Source: Paroedura picta
Taxonomy: Eukaryota; Chordata; Lepidosauria; Squamata; Gekkonidae
Assembly: GCF_049243985.1 (NCBI RefSeq)
Contig: NC_135371.1
Span: 2,815,501 to 2,879,500 of the forward strand
DNA: 64,000 bases
Reading direction: 5' to 3'
The notes beneath the pieces were generated by a model, which searched no databases, was not told where the DNA came from, and was given only the letters and a program-made list of their open reading frames with translations. Numbering within the stretch: the stretch's first letter is position 1; each line of letters starts with the position of its first letter. Shown here in pieces: positions 32,171-42,869 of the stretch. Both the position numbers and the translations under genes were made by a program.

Positions 32171-35100
32171 CTAGGAAAAGAGAGAAAGTGATCGTTCTTA
32201 TGCGGGGAGGGAAAGAAATTTGAGAGTAAATGTTCTTTTGTAAGGAGGGAAACTTGGGGAAATTCAAAGCCCTCAATCCCAAGGGGGAAATCAATGGGGC
32301 AAAGTGCCCTGGTTCCTCTCCAGGCGATTGTTAAGAGGCCTAGTCCAACTTACAGGTCTTTGAATTTCCCTGCAGCAGCTTGGTGTAGTGGTTAGGAGTG
32401 AGGACTACTAATCTGGCGAGCCAGGTTTGATTCCCTGCTCTTCCACATGCAGCCAACTGGGTGACCCACAGCACTGATAAAGTTGTTCTGATGGAACAGT
32501 AATATCAGGGCTCTCTCAGCCTCACCCACCTCACAGGGTGTCTGTTGTGGGGAGAGGAAAGGGAAGGCGACTGGAAGCCACTAAGACTCCTTCAGGTAGA
32601 GAAAAGCGGCATATAAGAACCAGTTCTTCTTCTTCTTTTTCAAGGCCACAATATGGTCATTGGTTAATTGTGACAAGCAGTCTCCCCCAAAGCATGGTAA
32701 GGAGTGTGCATAGAACCAGAAAATGGTGTGGACAGCCGATGGAAAATTCCATGGACGCTTGATTGGGTCATTTGGACCACATCACCCAGGAGAGAAAGCA
32801 GGTATAGACCAGAGGGGAGTCATGCTGATTTCATGCTCATGCAATGCTAGAACCCTTTCTTGTATCATCACAATGAATACATTTAGGTAGAGTAATTATG
32901 TAGAATATTTATACTGCATGGAATTTATACTATATTTATACTATATTTATACTATACATGGAATCACTGACTGGTTCAAAATTGAGAAAGGAGTTCGGCA
33001 AGGCTGTATACTGTCGCCTAGCCTATTTAACTTGTATGCAGAGCACATCATGAGAAATGCGGGATTAGAGGAGTCACAAATTGGGATCAAGATTGCAGGG
33101 AGAAATATCAACAACCTCAGATATGCAGATGATACCACTCTAATGGCAGAAAGTGAAGAGGAACTAAAGAGCCTGTTGATGCGGGTGAAGGAAGAGAGTG
33201 CAAAAGTTGGCTTGAAACTCAGCATCAAGAAAACAAAGATCATGGCATCCGGCCCTCTCAATTCCTGGCAAATAGATGGGGAAGAAATGGAGATAGTGAC
33301 AGATTTTATTTTCCTGGGCTCCAAGATCACTGCAGATGGGGACTGCAGCAAAGAAATTAAAAGACGCTTGCTCCTGGGGAGGAAAGCTATGGCAAATCTA
33401 GACAGCATCCTAAAAAGCAGAGACATCACCCTGCCAACAAAAGTGCGTTTAGTCAAGGCTATGGTATTCCCAGTTGCAATGTATGGCTGCGAAAGTTGGA
33501 CCATAAGGAAGGCCGAGCGTCAAAGAATTGAGGCTTTTGAACTCTGGTGCTGGAGAAGACTCTTGCGAGTCTCTTGGACTGCAAGGCGAACAAACCGGTC
33601 AGTCCTAGAGGAGATCAACCCTGATTGCTCTTTAGAAGGCCAGATCCTGAAGATGAAACTCAAATACTTTGGCCACCTCATGAGAAGGAAAGACTCCCTG
33701 GAGAAGAGCCTAATGCTGGGAGCGATCGAGGGCAAAAGAAGAAGGGGACGACAGAGAATGAGGTGGCTGGATGGAGTCACTGAAGCAGTAGGTGCAAACC
33801 TAAATGGACTCCGGGGAATGGTAGAGGACAGGAAGGCCTGGAGGATCATTGTCCATGGGGTCGCGATGGGTCGGACACGACTTCGCACATAACAACAACA
33901 ATTTATACTGCAAAAAGAGGTACTGTGTAATAGCAGGTATCTCATGTATTAGATAGAATAGTTATAGTTCCTTTTCTGGTTCTTCTGTTGCTGACCTGTA
34001 GAAACTATATTGTTCAGAGATGTCTTCTTTTTACATCCATAAATTTATGTGTTTTTTTAAAGGGGCTAAATTACTTGTGTGCACTTTCAAGCACCACTGA
34101 ACTGGGAACTGCCCAAGTACAAGAACTGGTAACCCAGGAAGAACCAGACTGGAGTTCTTGACAGGATCATTTCCAGATCACAGACAGAACAGATGTTTGT
34201 AATCCCATCCAGGGGGGTGTGCGGTAAAGGTGGGCAACAGAGAAATGAGGATCTGGCTCCTTCCAGAGTCTTTCTGAGGACCTCTCTTCCCCTTTGCCTC
34301 AAGCCAGGACACCTTCTCTGGCTGGGGTGACGGCCACAACACTGGCCTTGGTTGCCCCCGAGCAAGTAGTGGGACAGGCGTCAAAACTGTGTACTGATTC
34401 ACGGTTTATCCCAAAGGCTGGAATCCACACCTTTGACACCTAAGAAAGATCCTTACCCAGAGAGGCCACATTCCCATAGTTCTCCAGCATGACTCCCTTG
34501 TAGAGAGCTCTTTGTCCCGGATCTAGCAGGGCCCACTCGGCCTCAGTGAAAGACACGGCCACCTCCTCAAAGGAAAAGGGACGCTGAAAGGAAAGCCAAT
34601 TGCCTGATCAGAGATTGCACATTGGAAGGTGGGGGGGGGGGGGTGCGAGCCATACGGATGGATAAAGGGAGGGGCATTGATACCCTATATCAACCAGAGA
34701 CCTGGCCAAAAACTGCAGGAGCAAAAGCTCCCTTGAGAAAAGAGGGGGAGACCTAGGCTGTCCCCTGCTTCTCTCTCCTACCTGGACTGGAGGTAAAGCA
34801 GCCGTTTTCAGATTCCCGAAAAGACAATGGATCAGCAGCATCTCTGCACTCCCTGTAAGTGTGAGAAAGGAAGGGTGTTTTTCGTGACTCCACATTCCAC
34901 TTGCTTGTTTGTTCCCTGCTTCATGAACCCACTTCGAAGGGGTTGGGACCTCGCCCTCTGCACATCAGCACATTATTTCACAGTGTTTCCTGAATTCAGG
35001 GGCATCAGAAGAGAAGCTCCCATGAGCCTCAGAGGTGAACACTGATGCCAACATATTTCAGGCTTTTGTAACACTTGAAATGTGCCCTGAGAATTCTGCA

Positions 35101-36488
35101 GTGCCAAAGGCTATGGCACGTTTGCTGGATAAGACCAAATGCCCAAGAATCCTGTCCTTCACCTTGAGTGAGGGCTGGCGATGGAAAAAGTAGATGTGTG
35201 TGGAAATGACGCTACGTGACACATCACCACTACATTTGGCCAAAAACCCAGGTGTCACTTGAGCACTTCTGGGGAATCTAGGGTGAAATGTGTGCCAAGC
35301 AACACCCCAGGGCCCTTCCAAAACCTCCTGGTAGCCAGGCCACAGCCTGCCGCCCGTACTGCAGTATCCTGATCCCCCCAGATCCCTATAAGCAGGGGCC
35401 CAGAAGACAATTCTCCTCATTATTCAAGAAACTGGGTGTCAGCTCTGCTCCCCCAGAAGGGGGAGGCTCCCTTGATTCAGCAGGTAGAATAGCTCTGCCC
35501 AAGTTGGTCGACCTCTTCTTTTTTTGAGCCGCCTTCAGTTCCTCGTATGAGGAAGGTGAAAGATGACTATTTAAGTATTGAGAGGAACTGCCCTCCTTGC
35601 ATTTGTCTAGCCCCCTTCAAGTGGGACCAGCTAGTACACGTTGACGGCTGGGCATTCTGTGAAGAAGGATTTAATTCTTTTCCTGACCTGAACTCTACCC
35701 ATCAGATTCACTGGATAGCTCAGCTGTATGCTGGCACCATGAGTCCTTACCGCATGAGAGGCCATCTTGGGCACCCTCCTGGGCCTGCGCCCTCTGCCCT
35801 TGTTCCAAGGAGGCTCCTTCTGCCTCAGAGAACGCGGCTTCTGTCTTCACGGATGGGGCCCACATCTGGAACAGCAGTGAGGGAGAGGGGTAAGAGACGG
35901 AACGGAAAAGAGACCAAGGAATGGGTCCTGCCCCGCTCCCAGACTATGCACTCCTCCATCAGCAGACATGGGGAGAGATAAGAAATTCCCTAGTAGAAGA
36001 GAGGGCTGAAGAAGGTTCTATGATGGACAAATATCCCTTTTGATGATGGACATCCCTCAGAGAAACTTTAGGGTAAGATCAGATAATGTGTGGTTGGAAC
36101 TGGAGAGCCCTGAAGGAAACCCCCTCACCTGCTCCGCCTGCCTCTTCTCCTCCGCCTGGCTCAGGAGGAAGCCTTCGGCCAGGGCCACCGCCTGGGAATT
36201 GGTCTCTGACCTGCATCCTCTCACCCAGCCCTGCATCTCCCGGGGCAGGAGGGCCAGGAACTGCTCCAGGATCACCAGGTCTAGGAGCTCCTCCTTGGAG
36301 CACCTCTCTGGCTTCAGCCAGTGGCTGCAAACCTCTCGGGGCCCATCAGCCTCGTGATATCGAAACTGTACATTGGAGGTTTTGGTGTCCTTAACCAGAA
36401 TCTCTGGCTGAGTCCCAGCTTGGATAGGATGAGAGCCTCTGCTTGCTGTTTTGCCAGTCCCAGGTCCTCTTGGTTCCTCTTCATCCAT
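30834..36488 (-). CDS. Gene 4: SCAN-KRAB-C2H2 protein with fused linker-finger exon
   Basis: The model is complement(join(30834..32170, 34457..34583, 34782..34852, 35751..35865, 36129..36488)), 669 residues, phases consistent and no internal stop. The start ATG at 36488 gives [13 protein letters not shown], aligned to [13 protein letters not shown] of genes 5 and 6. Three oddities stand out. SCAN lacks eight residues in its first helix. The second linker exon runs straight into the finger exon (HISFPD then GRQCNVRF), so one intron and about 40 codons are missing. Fingers 4-12 are a three-finger unit repeated three times. KRAB-A is present but reads YKGVMLENY where paralogues have YREVMLENY. 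The intron at 32171-34456 contains a SINE and an antisense BovB. It is head to head with gene 5. Probable nuclear repressor; SCAN dimerisation is doubtful. Confidence 0.85.
32376..32640 (+). mobile_element. tRNA-derived SINE in gene 4 intron
   Basis: Complete-looking: head TTGGTGTAGTGGTTAGGAGT, B-box GGTTTGATTC, body TGTCTGTTGTGGGGAGAGG and a CTTCTTCTTC tail. Confidence 0.85.
32919..33900 (+). mobile_element. BovB (RTE-clade) LINE, 5' truncated, open to its natural end
   Basis: Encodes the C-terminal part of BovB reverse transcriptase in one uninterrupted frame (about 32955-33892): [11 protein letters not shown], the catalytic [43 protein letters not shown] and the end [15 protein letters not shown]. 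The 3' end is CATAACAACAACA. A 12 bp duplication ATTTATACTGCA flanks it (32907-32918 and 33901-33912), and three ATTTATACT copies crowd the 5' junction. It lies antisense in the large intron of gene 4. Such truncated copies do not move on their own. The open frame suggests a fairly young insertion. Confidence 0.95.
34457..34583 (-). CDS. Gene 4 KRAB-A exon
   Basis: The exon is 127 bp with AG/GT ends. It encodes [30 protein letters not shown] and [11 protein letters not shown]. The MLE core is kept; the Glu before VMLEN is Gly, unlike every other copy here. Confidence 0.88.
36129..36488 (-). CDS. Gene 4 SCAN exon with internal deletion
   Basis: Reads [20 protein letters not shown] where paralogues have [18 protein letters not shown]: eight residues are gone. 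The junction at 36323-36331 is a single GGCTGCAAA where paralogues have that word (or GGTTGCAAA) twice, so deletion between direct repeats is likely. The rest ([22 protein letters not shown]) is normal. Confidence 0.88.
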
Positions 36489-37879
36489 CTCCTTCCCCTT
36501 CTTGAGAAGTTTCTTTCTGTGGGTAATGAGAGACAGAAATTTGTCACAAGGAAAACAAACGAGAATTGCCCTGTTGGATCAGAACCCAAGTGCTTCTTGT
36601 GGCCAGTCAACCAAGTTTAATATCCTTTTGCCATATTCCAGACCAGGTGATTTTAGGTATGTCTCTTTGGAAAAGTTGTGTCTCTGCTTGGCTTTCGTCC
36701 CATTTGATCCCTTTTGGGCCTCCTTTCTGGGCCTTATAACTACCAAAAGGCAAACTTTGCATTCCTGCTGGCGACCCCCCTTAGCTGGATCTGAACCCAC
36801 ATCTCCTGTGAGGCCCTGGTGTTGCCCGGGGGCCTGTCCCTCTCTTGCCTGGAAAGAGAATGTCGGTCTTCCCATCCAAACCTCAGAGCAGAATTGAGAA
36901 TTTGGCATATTGTTACAGCTGCCCCTGTCGAGGGAGCTGAGGAGGGAGGGGGCAGGGGAGGTGCAGTTGAAGCAGCCGTTTTCTCCCCCTTTGCTTCCAC
37001 TTTGCAAGCCCCTGCTGTGGGTGGGTTCTTGAACCGCATCCGTGGTGCTCCCTGGTGTGATGACTCTAGGGGTACTGTTGCTCACACTACAAGCCTCACA
37101 AGTGATGTGTGCCCATGTGTCATTTTTCCCTGCTGGCCTTGTGCATCTGGAAGACAAAGGGGCAATGCCAGGGGGTGTGGCTACATCAGCATGCTCCGCC
37201 CCTCTCTGCCCATCTGAGGGGAGCCATCCTGCGCTGTGATTGGCAGCCAGTAGTGCTGCTTCTACGTTCATGGGTGCCCTTCCTCGGTTTTCGCCACCTT
37301 GGCAAGCGAGTTTTTCTGTATTTCCCTCTCCCCTGCTGAACGGGCCTTGGACACCAGCTGGCAGCCCAGTCCCCCCACAGGGCAGGCCTCTGGGTCTCAG
37401 GATGGGGCTGGGGCTGATTCCTGTGCAGGCAGGACCCCCCCCCCCGCTCATCCAACTCAACAGACGGCCAGCTTTTTGAGTTTGGGGCAGTCTGAAGTGA
37501 CCAGCAGCAGAATTTCAGCTGCACATGTTCAACTTTTCTTGGGCTGAAAGACATGATTGTCACCTCCTTAAAAAAACAAAACAACAACACGCATAGTGGG
37601 GCCAAACTGGTGCCCAGCAGAGTTGCCAACCTCCAGGTGGGGCCTGGAGTCTCCCCAGAATTGCAACTGGCCCCCAGCAGACAGAACTAGCTTTTTTGGG
37701 GAAAATGGATGCCCGGGAGGGAGGGAGGGCTCTCTGGCCGGGCTCCCATCTGATGCCACTCTCATCCCCACCTCCCCAAATCAGGTCTTTCCCAGAGTTG
37801 GTAACCCCGTGGCTGACAATGACCCCCAGCCCCCCCCCCCCGGGACCTCTTATCCTCCCCCCCCCCCCGGGATCCGCCC
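36489..37879 (-). other. Intron 1 of gene 4 (inferred)
   Basis: Non-coding, with ordered paralogous blocks: 36550-36640, CACCAGCTGGCAGCC (37350-37440) and the GTTGCCAACCTCC...GTTGGTAACCCC repeat (37618-37812). Positions 36780-37060 are unassigned. Confidence 0.5.
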
Positions 37880-38032
37880 GCGAGGCTTCCCGCCCTCCTG
37901 CTGCTGCAAACCTGAAGCTTTTCCCGCCTCCTCCACCTCCGGAGCCAACCCCCGCCCCGCCCTTAGTCCTCCCATCCTTGCCCGGCCTCTCTAGCAAGCA
38001 ACTCCGCGGGCTTAACCCTTTCCGTGCTGCAG
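37880..38032 (-). promoter_or_regulatory. Promoter / non-coding exon 1 of gene 4
   Basis: The box at 38012-38032 reads GCACGGAAAGGGTTAAG on the minus strand, with a GC-rich body (GGGCGGGGCGGGGG). The position aligned to the other exon 1 donors reads CTCGCGGGCGGA, without GT, so the real donor must lie elsewhere. Confidence 0.5.
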
Positions 38033-38234
38033 ACCAACGACGTTTTCCGTGCTCTATCCCGCCCTCTGATGCAGCTCCGTGGGGCTTCTCGGGAGCGACT
38101 CTGCCCGGCACCCCCGCCGTGCTTCGCTGGCTCCCAGTTCCCGGCGCATCCTCCGCCCACAAGGACCGCACAGCTAGTTTAGGGGGTCTTCCAGCAAAGC
38201 CGGGCTGCTGGAGGCTTCCCGCAGGGCCGTTGGG

Positions 38235-38780
38235 AAGGCAGAGAGGAATGAGTAAATTCATTCATGCATATTTATATACCGCCCTCCCCAAAGGCTCAGG
38301 GCGGTTTACATAGAACTGAAAACATCTAAGTGTCCCTGGCCTCAGCCAAATGCCTGGTGGAGGAGCTCCCCAATCATTCAGGGGTAGTCAACCTGTGGTC
38401 CTCCAGATGTCCATGGACTACAATTCCCATGAGCCCCTGCCAGCGTCGCTGGCAGGGGCTCATGGGAATTGTAGTCCATGGACATCTGGAGGACCACAGG
38501 TTGACTAGCCCTGCAAACAGTAACTTTAACAGAAGCCTTCGGCAGGTCAGCTCCAGCCATGGAAGGGGGCATGGGGGGGGGTATCAGCAGAAATTGGGTA
38601 GGTTGGCCCCAAGCGAATACCTGGTGGGGAAGCTCCCTTTTGCTGGGGAGCTCGGGCAGGGCCCTGAAGAGCTCGCTCCACCGGGCGGGGGCCAAGACAG
38701 AGAAGGCTCCGGCCCTGGTTGAGGTGCTTCTCTGGGGCCAGTTGGCGGGGGCAGAGCAGAGTGACAACATCTTTAGCCAT
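38235..38780 (-). mobile_element. L2-type LINE 3' fragment with nested MITE
   Basis: The left end is a LINE trailer in reverse (TATTTATATACCGCCCTCCCC, GGCTCAGGGCGGTTTACAT). The right part (CCTGGTGGGGAAGCTCCCTT, CTCCACCGGGCGGGGGCCAA) is similar to 57205-57420. A MITE splits it at 38379-38513. Confidence 0.65.
38379..38513. mobile_element. Palindromic hAT-like MITE inside a LINE
   Basis: A nearly perfect palindrome of CAGGGGTAGTCAACCTGTGG...CCATGGACTACAATTCCCAT with a central GCCAGCGTCGCTGGC. The flanks CAATCATT / CAAACAGT agree at 6 of 8 positions, consistent with an aged 8 bp duplication. Confidence 0.88.
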
Positions 38781-39080
38781 CAATTAACAGCTCTAAAACG
38801 GTAACATTTAAAATTAAATATTAAATTAAATTAGTACCATAAAAGAACAGTTGGATGCATTTCAGATAATTTAGAACATCCCCCCCCCCAATTAAAAAGG
38901 TGCAATTCATACCTTTACTTTCCCCTAATTTTCAGCCCCCGCCCCCCTTTCCGGAGACGTCTGAGCAGCCCTGAGCGGGATGACTCCCGAGTAGCCCCAC
39001 TGAGCTGCAGAGCCTGGCTGCAGTCCGGGGCGTCCGTCTGGATCCGGCAGCAGGATTGGGAGCATTTTTCCATTTGTGTC

Positions 39081-39269
39081 CGGCGCTTGCAAGGGTTAAG
39101 GCCACCGAGCTGCCTGCCAGACGGGCCGACCAGGGAGCGGGCGCGAGAGGAGGCGGCCTCCTTGCCTGCGCGCGCCTGTTTTGCAGGGAGGGTCGGATTC
39201 TGCGGTGTCGAAGAGAGGAAGACCTTCGCCGATGCCGCAGCCGGCAACCCGGGGAAGGTTGGCTTGCGA
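39081..39269 (+). promoter_or_regulatory. Promoter / non-coding exon 1 of gene 5
   Basis: CGGCGCTTGCAAGGGTTAAG (39081-39100) is the plus-strand version of the box seen in genes 0-4. A CpG-rich exon follows, ending GGCTTGCGA|GTAAGT, a strong donor. The orientation matches gene 5. Non-coding status and start site are inferred. Confidence 0.6.
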
Positions 39270-39715
39270 GTAAGTTCGTGTGCGCGTGCGCGGAGGGGGC
39301 GCGTGTTTAGCTCGTGGCAGGGAGCTTTGATCCGCTTTGCTTTTCCTCCACTATGGGAGGGGGGGGGGGGGATAATGTATTTATCTGTGTTTTAAAGTGC
39401 CAGAAATGGATGGCCCGTTTTTTAAAGAGGGAGGCCCGTGGCCAAAATGTTGTTGCTGTTAGAGGGACAGATTTTTTGTTGTTGTTGTTAAGGGGGCAGT
39501 GAGGGAACCACCTTGGTTGCCAGCTTGCAGGCGAGGGCTGGAGATCTTCCGGCGTGCTTTTGTTATGACCTGGGGAATTCAAACAACAACATGTCGTTTC
39601 AGCCAGCCTTAAAAGCCCTTTTTTCTTCGGCATGGGGAGAGGCCAGGGCTGCGGAGCAGGGGGAGAACGGAGAGCATGATTTGAAGGAGGGAAGGGGTCT
39701 TAAAGCGGTTTAGGA

Positions 39716-39900
39716 TCGCCTCCCCCTTCCTCTCCCCACAACAGACACTCTGTGAGGAATGTGGGGCTGAAAGAGCTCTGACAGAATTGCTCAGTGAGAA
39801 CCGCTGTATCAGGACTGGGATAAGCCCAACCACCCAGGCGGCTGCATTTGGAGTACCAGATTAGAAGCCGCTGCTCTTAACCACGAAACCATGCTGCCTT
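39716..39900 (-). mobile_element. tRNA-derived SINE, truncated
   Basis: Reverse body (CCTCTCCCCACAACAGACAC) and head (CAGATTAGAAG, CTTAACCACGAAACCATGCTG) are present; the CTT tail is absent. Confidence 0.7.
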
Positions 39901-39929
39901 TTAATGAAGGATTGTTTTATCATTATGAT

Positions 39930-40055
39930 ATACGGTTTCAAATGTTCAAGCAACAGCTGGACAGAGATTTATCCTGGATGTTTTAAGCTGATCCTGCGTT
40001 GAGCTGGGGGTTGGACTAGATGGCCTCTATGGACCCTTCCCACTCTAGGATTCAA
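39930..40055 (+). mobile_element. CR1 LINE 3' end fragment
   Basis: CAAGCAACAGCTGGACAGAG leads to GGGGGTTGGACTAGATGGCC and CACTCTAGGATTC. Confidence 0.75.
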
Positions 40056-40508
40056 GGGGGCGAAAATGAACTCTTGGTTCTAGACATTTGTTTGGTGTCT
40101 GTATAAGGCAAGGTACGCTGAGTGTAGGTAGATCCCCTGCCTGAAGGGGGCCTTGGAACCTGAGAAGACCTCCTAAAAGGATCAGGGCCAAAAAAAGAAG
40201 TTGCCAACAGCTGGGCTAGACTGACAGGCAGCCATGAGGAGGCGGTGCTGACTCTGGGCTGCAGCGGCACCAAGGACAGAGGAGGGGAAAGGCCAGCGCT
40301 ATAAATACAAATTGGCTGCAAGTTCCCGGAATCCAAAGGCAAAAACCCTGTGGGGGGAGGTGCGGGAAAGGAAGGGCTGAGCTGTATATCCATTCAAGAG
40401 GCTTCAGATCTTTGCAGAGACCAGTGACAGCAGAGAATCTCCTTCACTCCTGTTGCAGGAGGGGTGTTATGCTGTGGAGCTGATGGTGCTGCTTGTTTGC
40501 CCCTACGC

Positions 40509-40574
40509 CAGGGGTGGCCACCATGGCAAGGGCTCATGGGAATTGCAGTCCATGGCCATCTGGTAGCTCCTACC
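40509..40574. mobile_element. MITE remnant
   Basis: CAGGGGTGGCCACC plus the half-arm GGCTCATGGGAATTGCAGTC; the centre and far end are lost or diverged. Confidence 0.5.
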
Positions 40575-41339
40575 CTCCAAAGCAGGCATCCCCCTCCTTC
40601 CCCGGAGAACTGTACTCTGACAGCCAGTTATAATTACGGAAGTTCTGGCTCCACCTGGAAGCTGGCAGACAGGCCAGGCATCAGTTTTGCTCGGCTGTGT
40701 AAGTGAGGCTGGGAGGGGGGAAATCAGTAGGTATAAGGGAAAAAAATTATTAATGGCGCCGGAGTTCCATCGCTTATCACTTTAGTTCTGCAAGGAGAAG
40801 AGACCTTTCTCTCCCCACTGGGGTTTGGGCGGGAGGACTGAGCAACTGCAGCCTTTTGTCAGGCGAGAGACGCGAGAACCCCAAGGCAGATGATGCTGCA
40901 GGGAGAAAAGGAAGGGCGCAGTCAGAGTGCTCACCTGCCTCTCCCACTCCCAGTTCTTCACTGGCGACCAGGAGGCATGGGTTCGGGTCCTACTCAAGAC
41001 GATGGTGGCAAGAATGCAAAGCTTCTTTGGCAAGCCAGGAGGACCAGGCAGGAGTCCCCGGTGTGGTCACATAGGATGGACCATCTGTACTGACTGGCTG
41101 TCCTGCCTGCCAAGCATTTGGGCCACTGCCTCCCCCCCCACACACACACATCTGGAGTGCCCTTGGGTGTTTGTTGCTTTTCCCTGCAGCTGTTCATCCC
41201 AGCAGCCCTTGTGCCTAAACTGGAGAGGTGTGATGCCCCTCTCCTGACCCCCTCTGTGAGCTGTTTTTTTGCTTTGTTTTTTGGTTCAGATGACCTTGAG
41301 GTGTAACCTGAGGACACCCTGGAGAGCACACATTTGACC

Positions 41340-41895
41340 TGTGCTCCAACAGCTGCACTGGCTCCTAGTTGAATTCTGGATCAAGTTTAAGGTATTGGTT
41401 CTTACTCATAAGGCTATCCATGGTCTGGTTACTACATATGTGAGGCCACCTCCCTATCTATACCCCACAAAGAGTATTACTCTCTGCTAACACCGATGAG
41501 TTGGTGGTCCCTGGTCCCAAGGAGATACGTCTGGCTTTTCCCGGCCTGGCCCCCACCTGGTGGAAGGAGCTCCCTGAGGAGATCAGAGCCCTGAACGAAC
41601 TCCCACAATTCCGCAGGGCCTGCAAAAGGGAGCTCTTCCGCCAGGCATTCGCTTGAGGCCGGCCGACTCAGAACACCCCCAGACTGGGCCCCCAGACTGA
41701 AAGAACCAACCCCCCCAATGTTACTGTTAATTGTTATTTACATATTATAAATGTGGTTTGGTAATCTTTTGATGCCTTATTTGAAAGTTGTTGATGTTAC
41801 AGTCTATATATTGTTCCATGTAAGTTATATAATGTTCAGTGTAAACCACCCAGAGCTGCAAAGAAATGGGCGGTATAGAAATCTAAATAAATAAA
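41340..41895 (+). mobile_element. L2-type LINE 3' end
   Basis: Contains CTCCAACAGCTGCACTGGCT (reverse-transcriptase end), CACCTGGTGGAAGGAGCTCC, TTCCGCAGGGCCTGCAAAAG and a 3' trailer with GTAAACCACCCAGAGCTGC and an AATAAATAAATA tail. Confidence 0.75.
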
Positions 41896-42473
41896 TATCT
41901 GGGCTCTATTGGAGCTCGGCCAGTTCCGCATGGGGATGATGAACTGTTAACCTCTAACTTCTGTTGGGCCCCACGGACCCACATTCCCACCATCTAACAG
42001 CAACTGTGGGAGATAGTCTGACTTGACCTAGATGGCAGAAGATTCAAGAAACCAGACTGCTAACTCTGAGCATACTTTTAACTGGGAATCGTTACTATCT
42101 GTTCTTTTATACTTTTAATTTCATTTTAATACTTTCCATACATGCATATGCAATGTGTTCTCTCAGGATAGGCAGTATAAAAAGCAAGGACAGACAGCTG
42201 ATGCACAGTCATCCAAGGCAAAATTTTAGAAGAGCTGTTCTCAATAGGGGCCCTTGTGGGGGGGGGAGGGTCCTGGCACAATTGAAGGGGGCCACAGACT
42301 GACAAATGTGAAAAGGGGAACCCAAATGGTTGATGGGTGAGTCTTAACCAGGGTGGTTGAGGAACTTCCATTCTCTTTAAGTTCATTTCTGCTTTTTTGA
42401 TATGTTCCCCTCTCCCTCTTCAACCCAAGGCATCTTTTCAAAGTCAAGGTTGACCCAACAGAGAGGGAAGGAG

Positions 42474-42869
42474 ATGGAAGAGCAGGACCCAGAAGGGCCA
42501 GGAACTGGCAAGAGAGCAAGCAAAGACCTGCATTGCCTACAGTCAGGAACGGATGCTGAATTCTGGGACAGAGCTGTGCCAGAAGTCCCGGCCAAGGACA
42601 CCATAACCTGTGCTGTACATGTCCAACGCTTCCGGCAGTTCCAGTATCATGAGGCTGATGGGCCCAGAGAGGTTTGCAGCCGGCTCCACGGACTCTGCAA
42701 CCGCTGGCTGGAGCCAGAGAGGCACACCAAGCAGCAGTTCCTGGCCCTCCTGCCCCAGGAGATGCAGGGCTGGGTCAGAGGATGTGGGCCGGAGAGCAGC
42801 TCCCAGGCGGTGGCCCTGGCCGAAGGCTTCCTCCTGAGCCAGGCAGAGGAGAAGAGGCAGGCCGAGCAG
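42474..42869 (+). CDS. Gene 5 SCAN exon with 27 bp deletion
   Basis: 132 residues. [15 protein letters not shown] replaces the paralogous RHTKQ(Q/E)[15 protein letters not shown]. The junction at about 42735 joins AAGCAGCAG to TTCCTGGCC; the missing segment would end in GAGCAG, so slippage between CAG-type direct repeats fits. The frame is preserved. Confidence 0.9.

Larger units (their letters stand above)
39270..42473 (+). other. Intron 1 of gene 5 (inferred), repeat-rich
   Basis: Holds a SINE (39716-39900), a CR1 end (39930-40055), a MITE remnant (40509-40574) and an L2-type LINE (41340-41895). Positions 40840-41060 have faint similarity to 53700-54130 upstream of gene 6, so an alternative 5' exon could lie there. 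No other gene seen. Confidence 0.45.

Noticed and set aside
32918-33892. A host gene of about 325 codons.
   Set aside because: The protein is BovB reverse transcriptase with YADD motif and a LINE 3' end, flanked by a target duplication.
42395-42473. Extending the gene 5 and 6 coding start upstream of MEEQDPEG.
   Set aside because: No upstream in-frame ATG with good context was seen. The region aligns to upstream DNA that is frame-broken in gene 1, which suggests it is untranslated.
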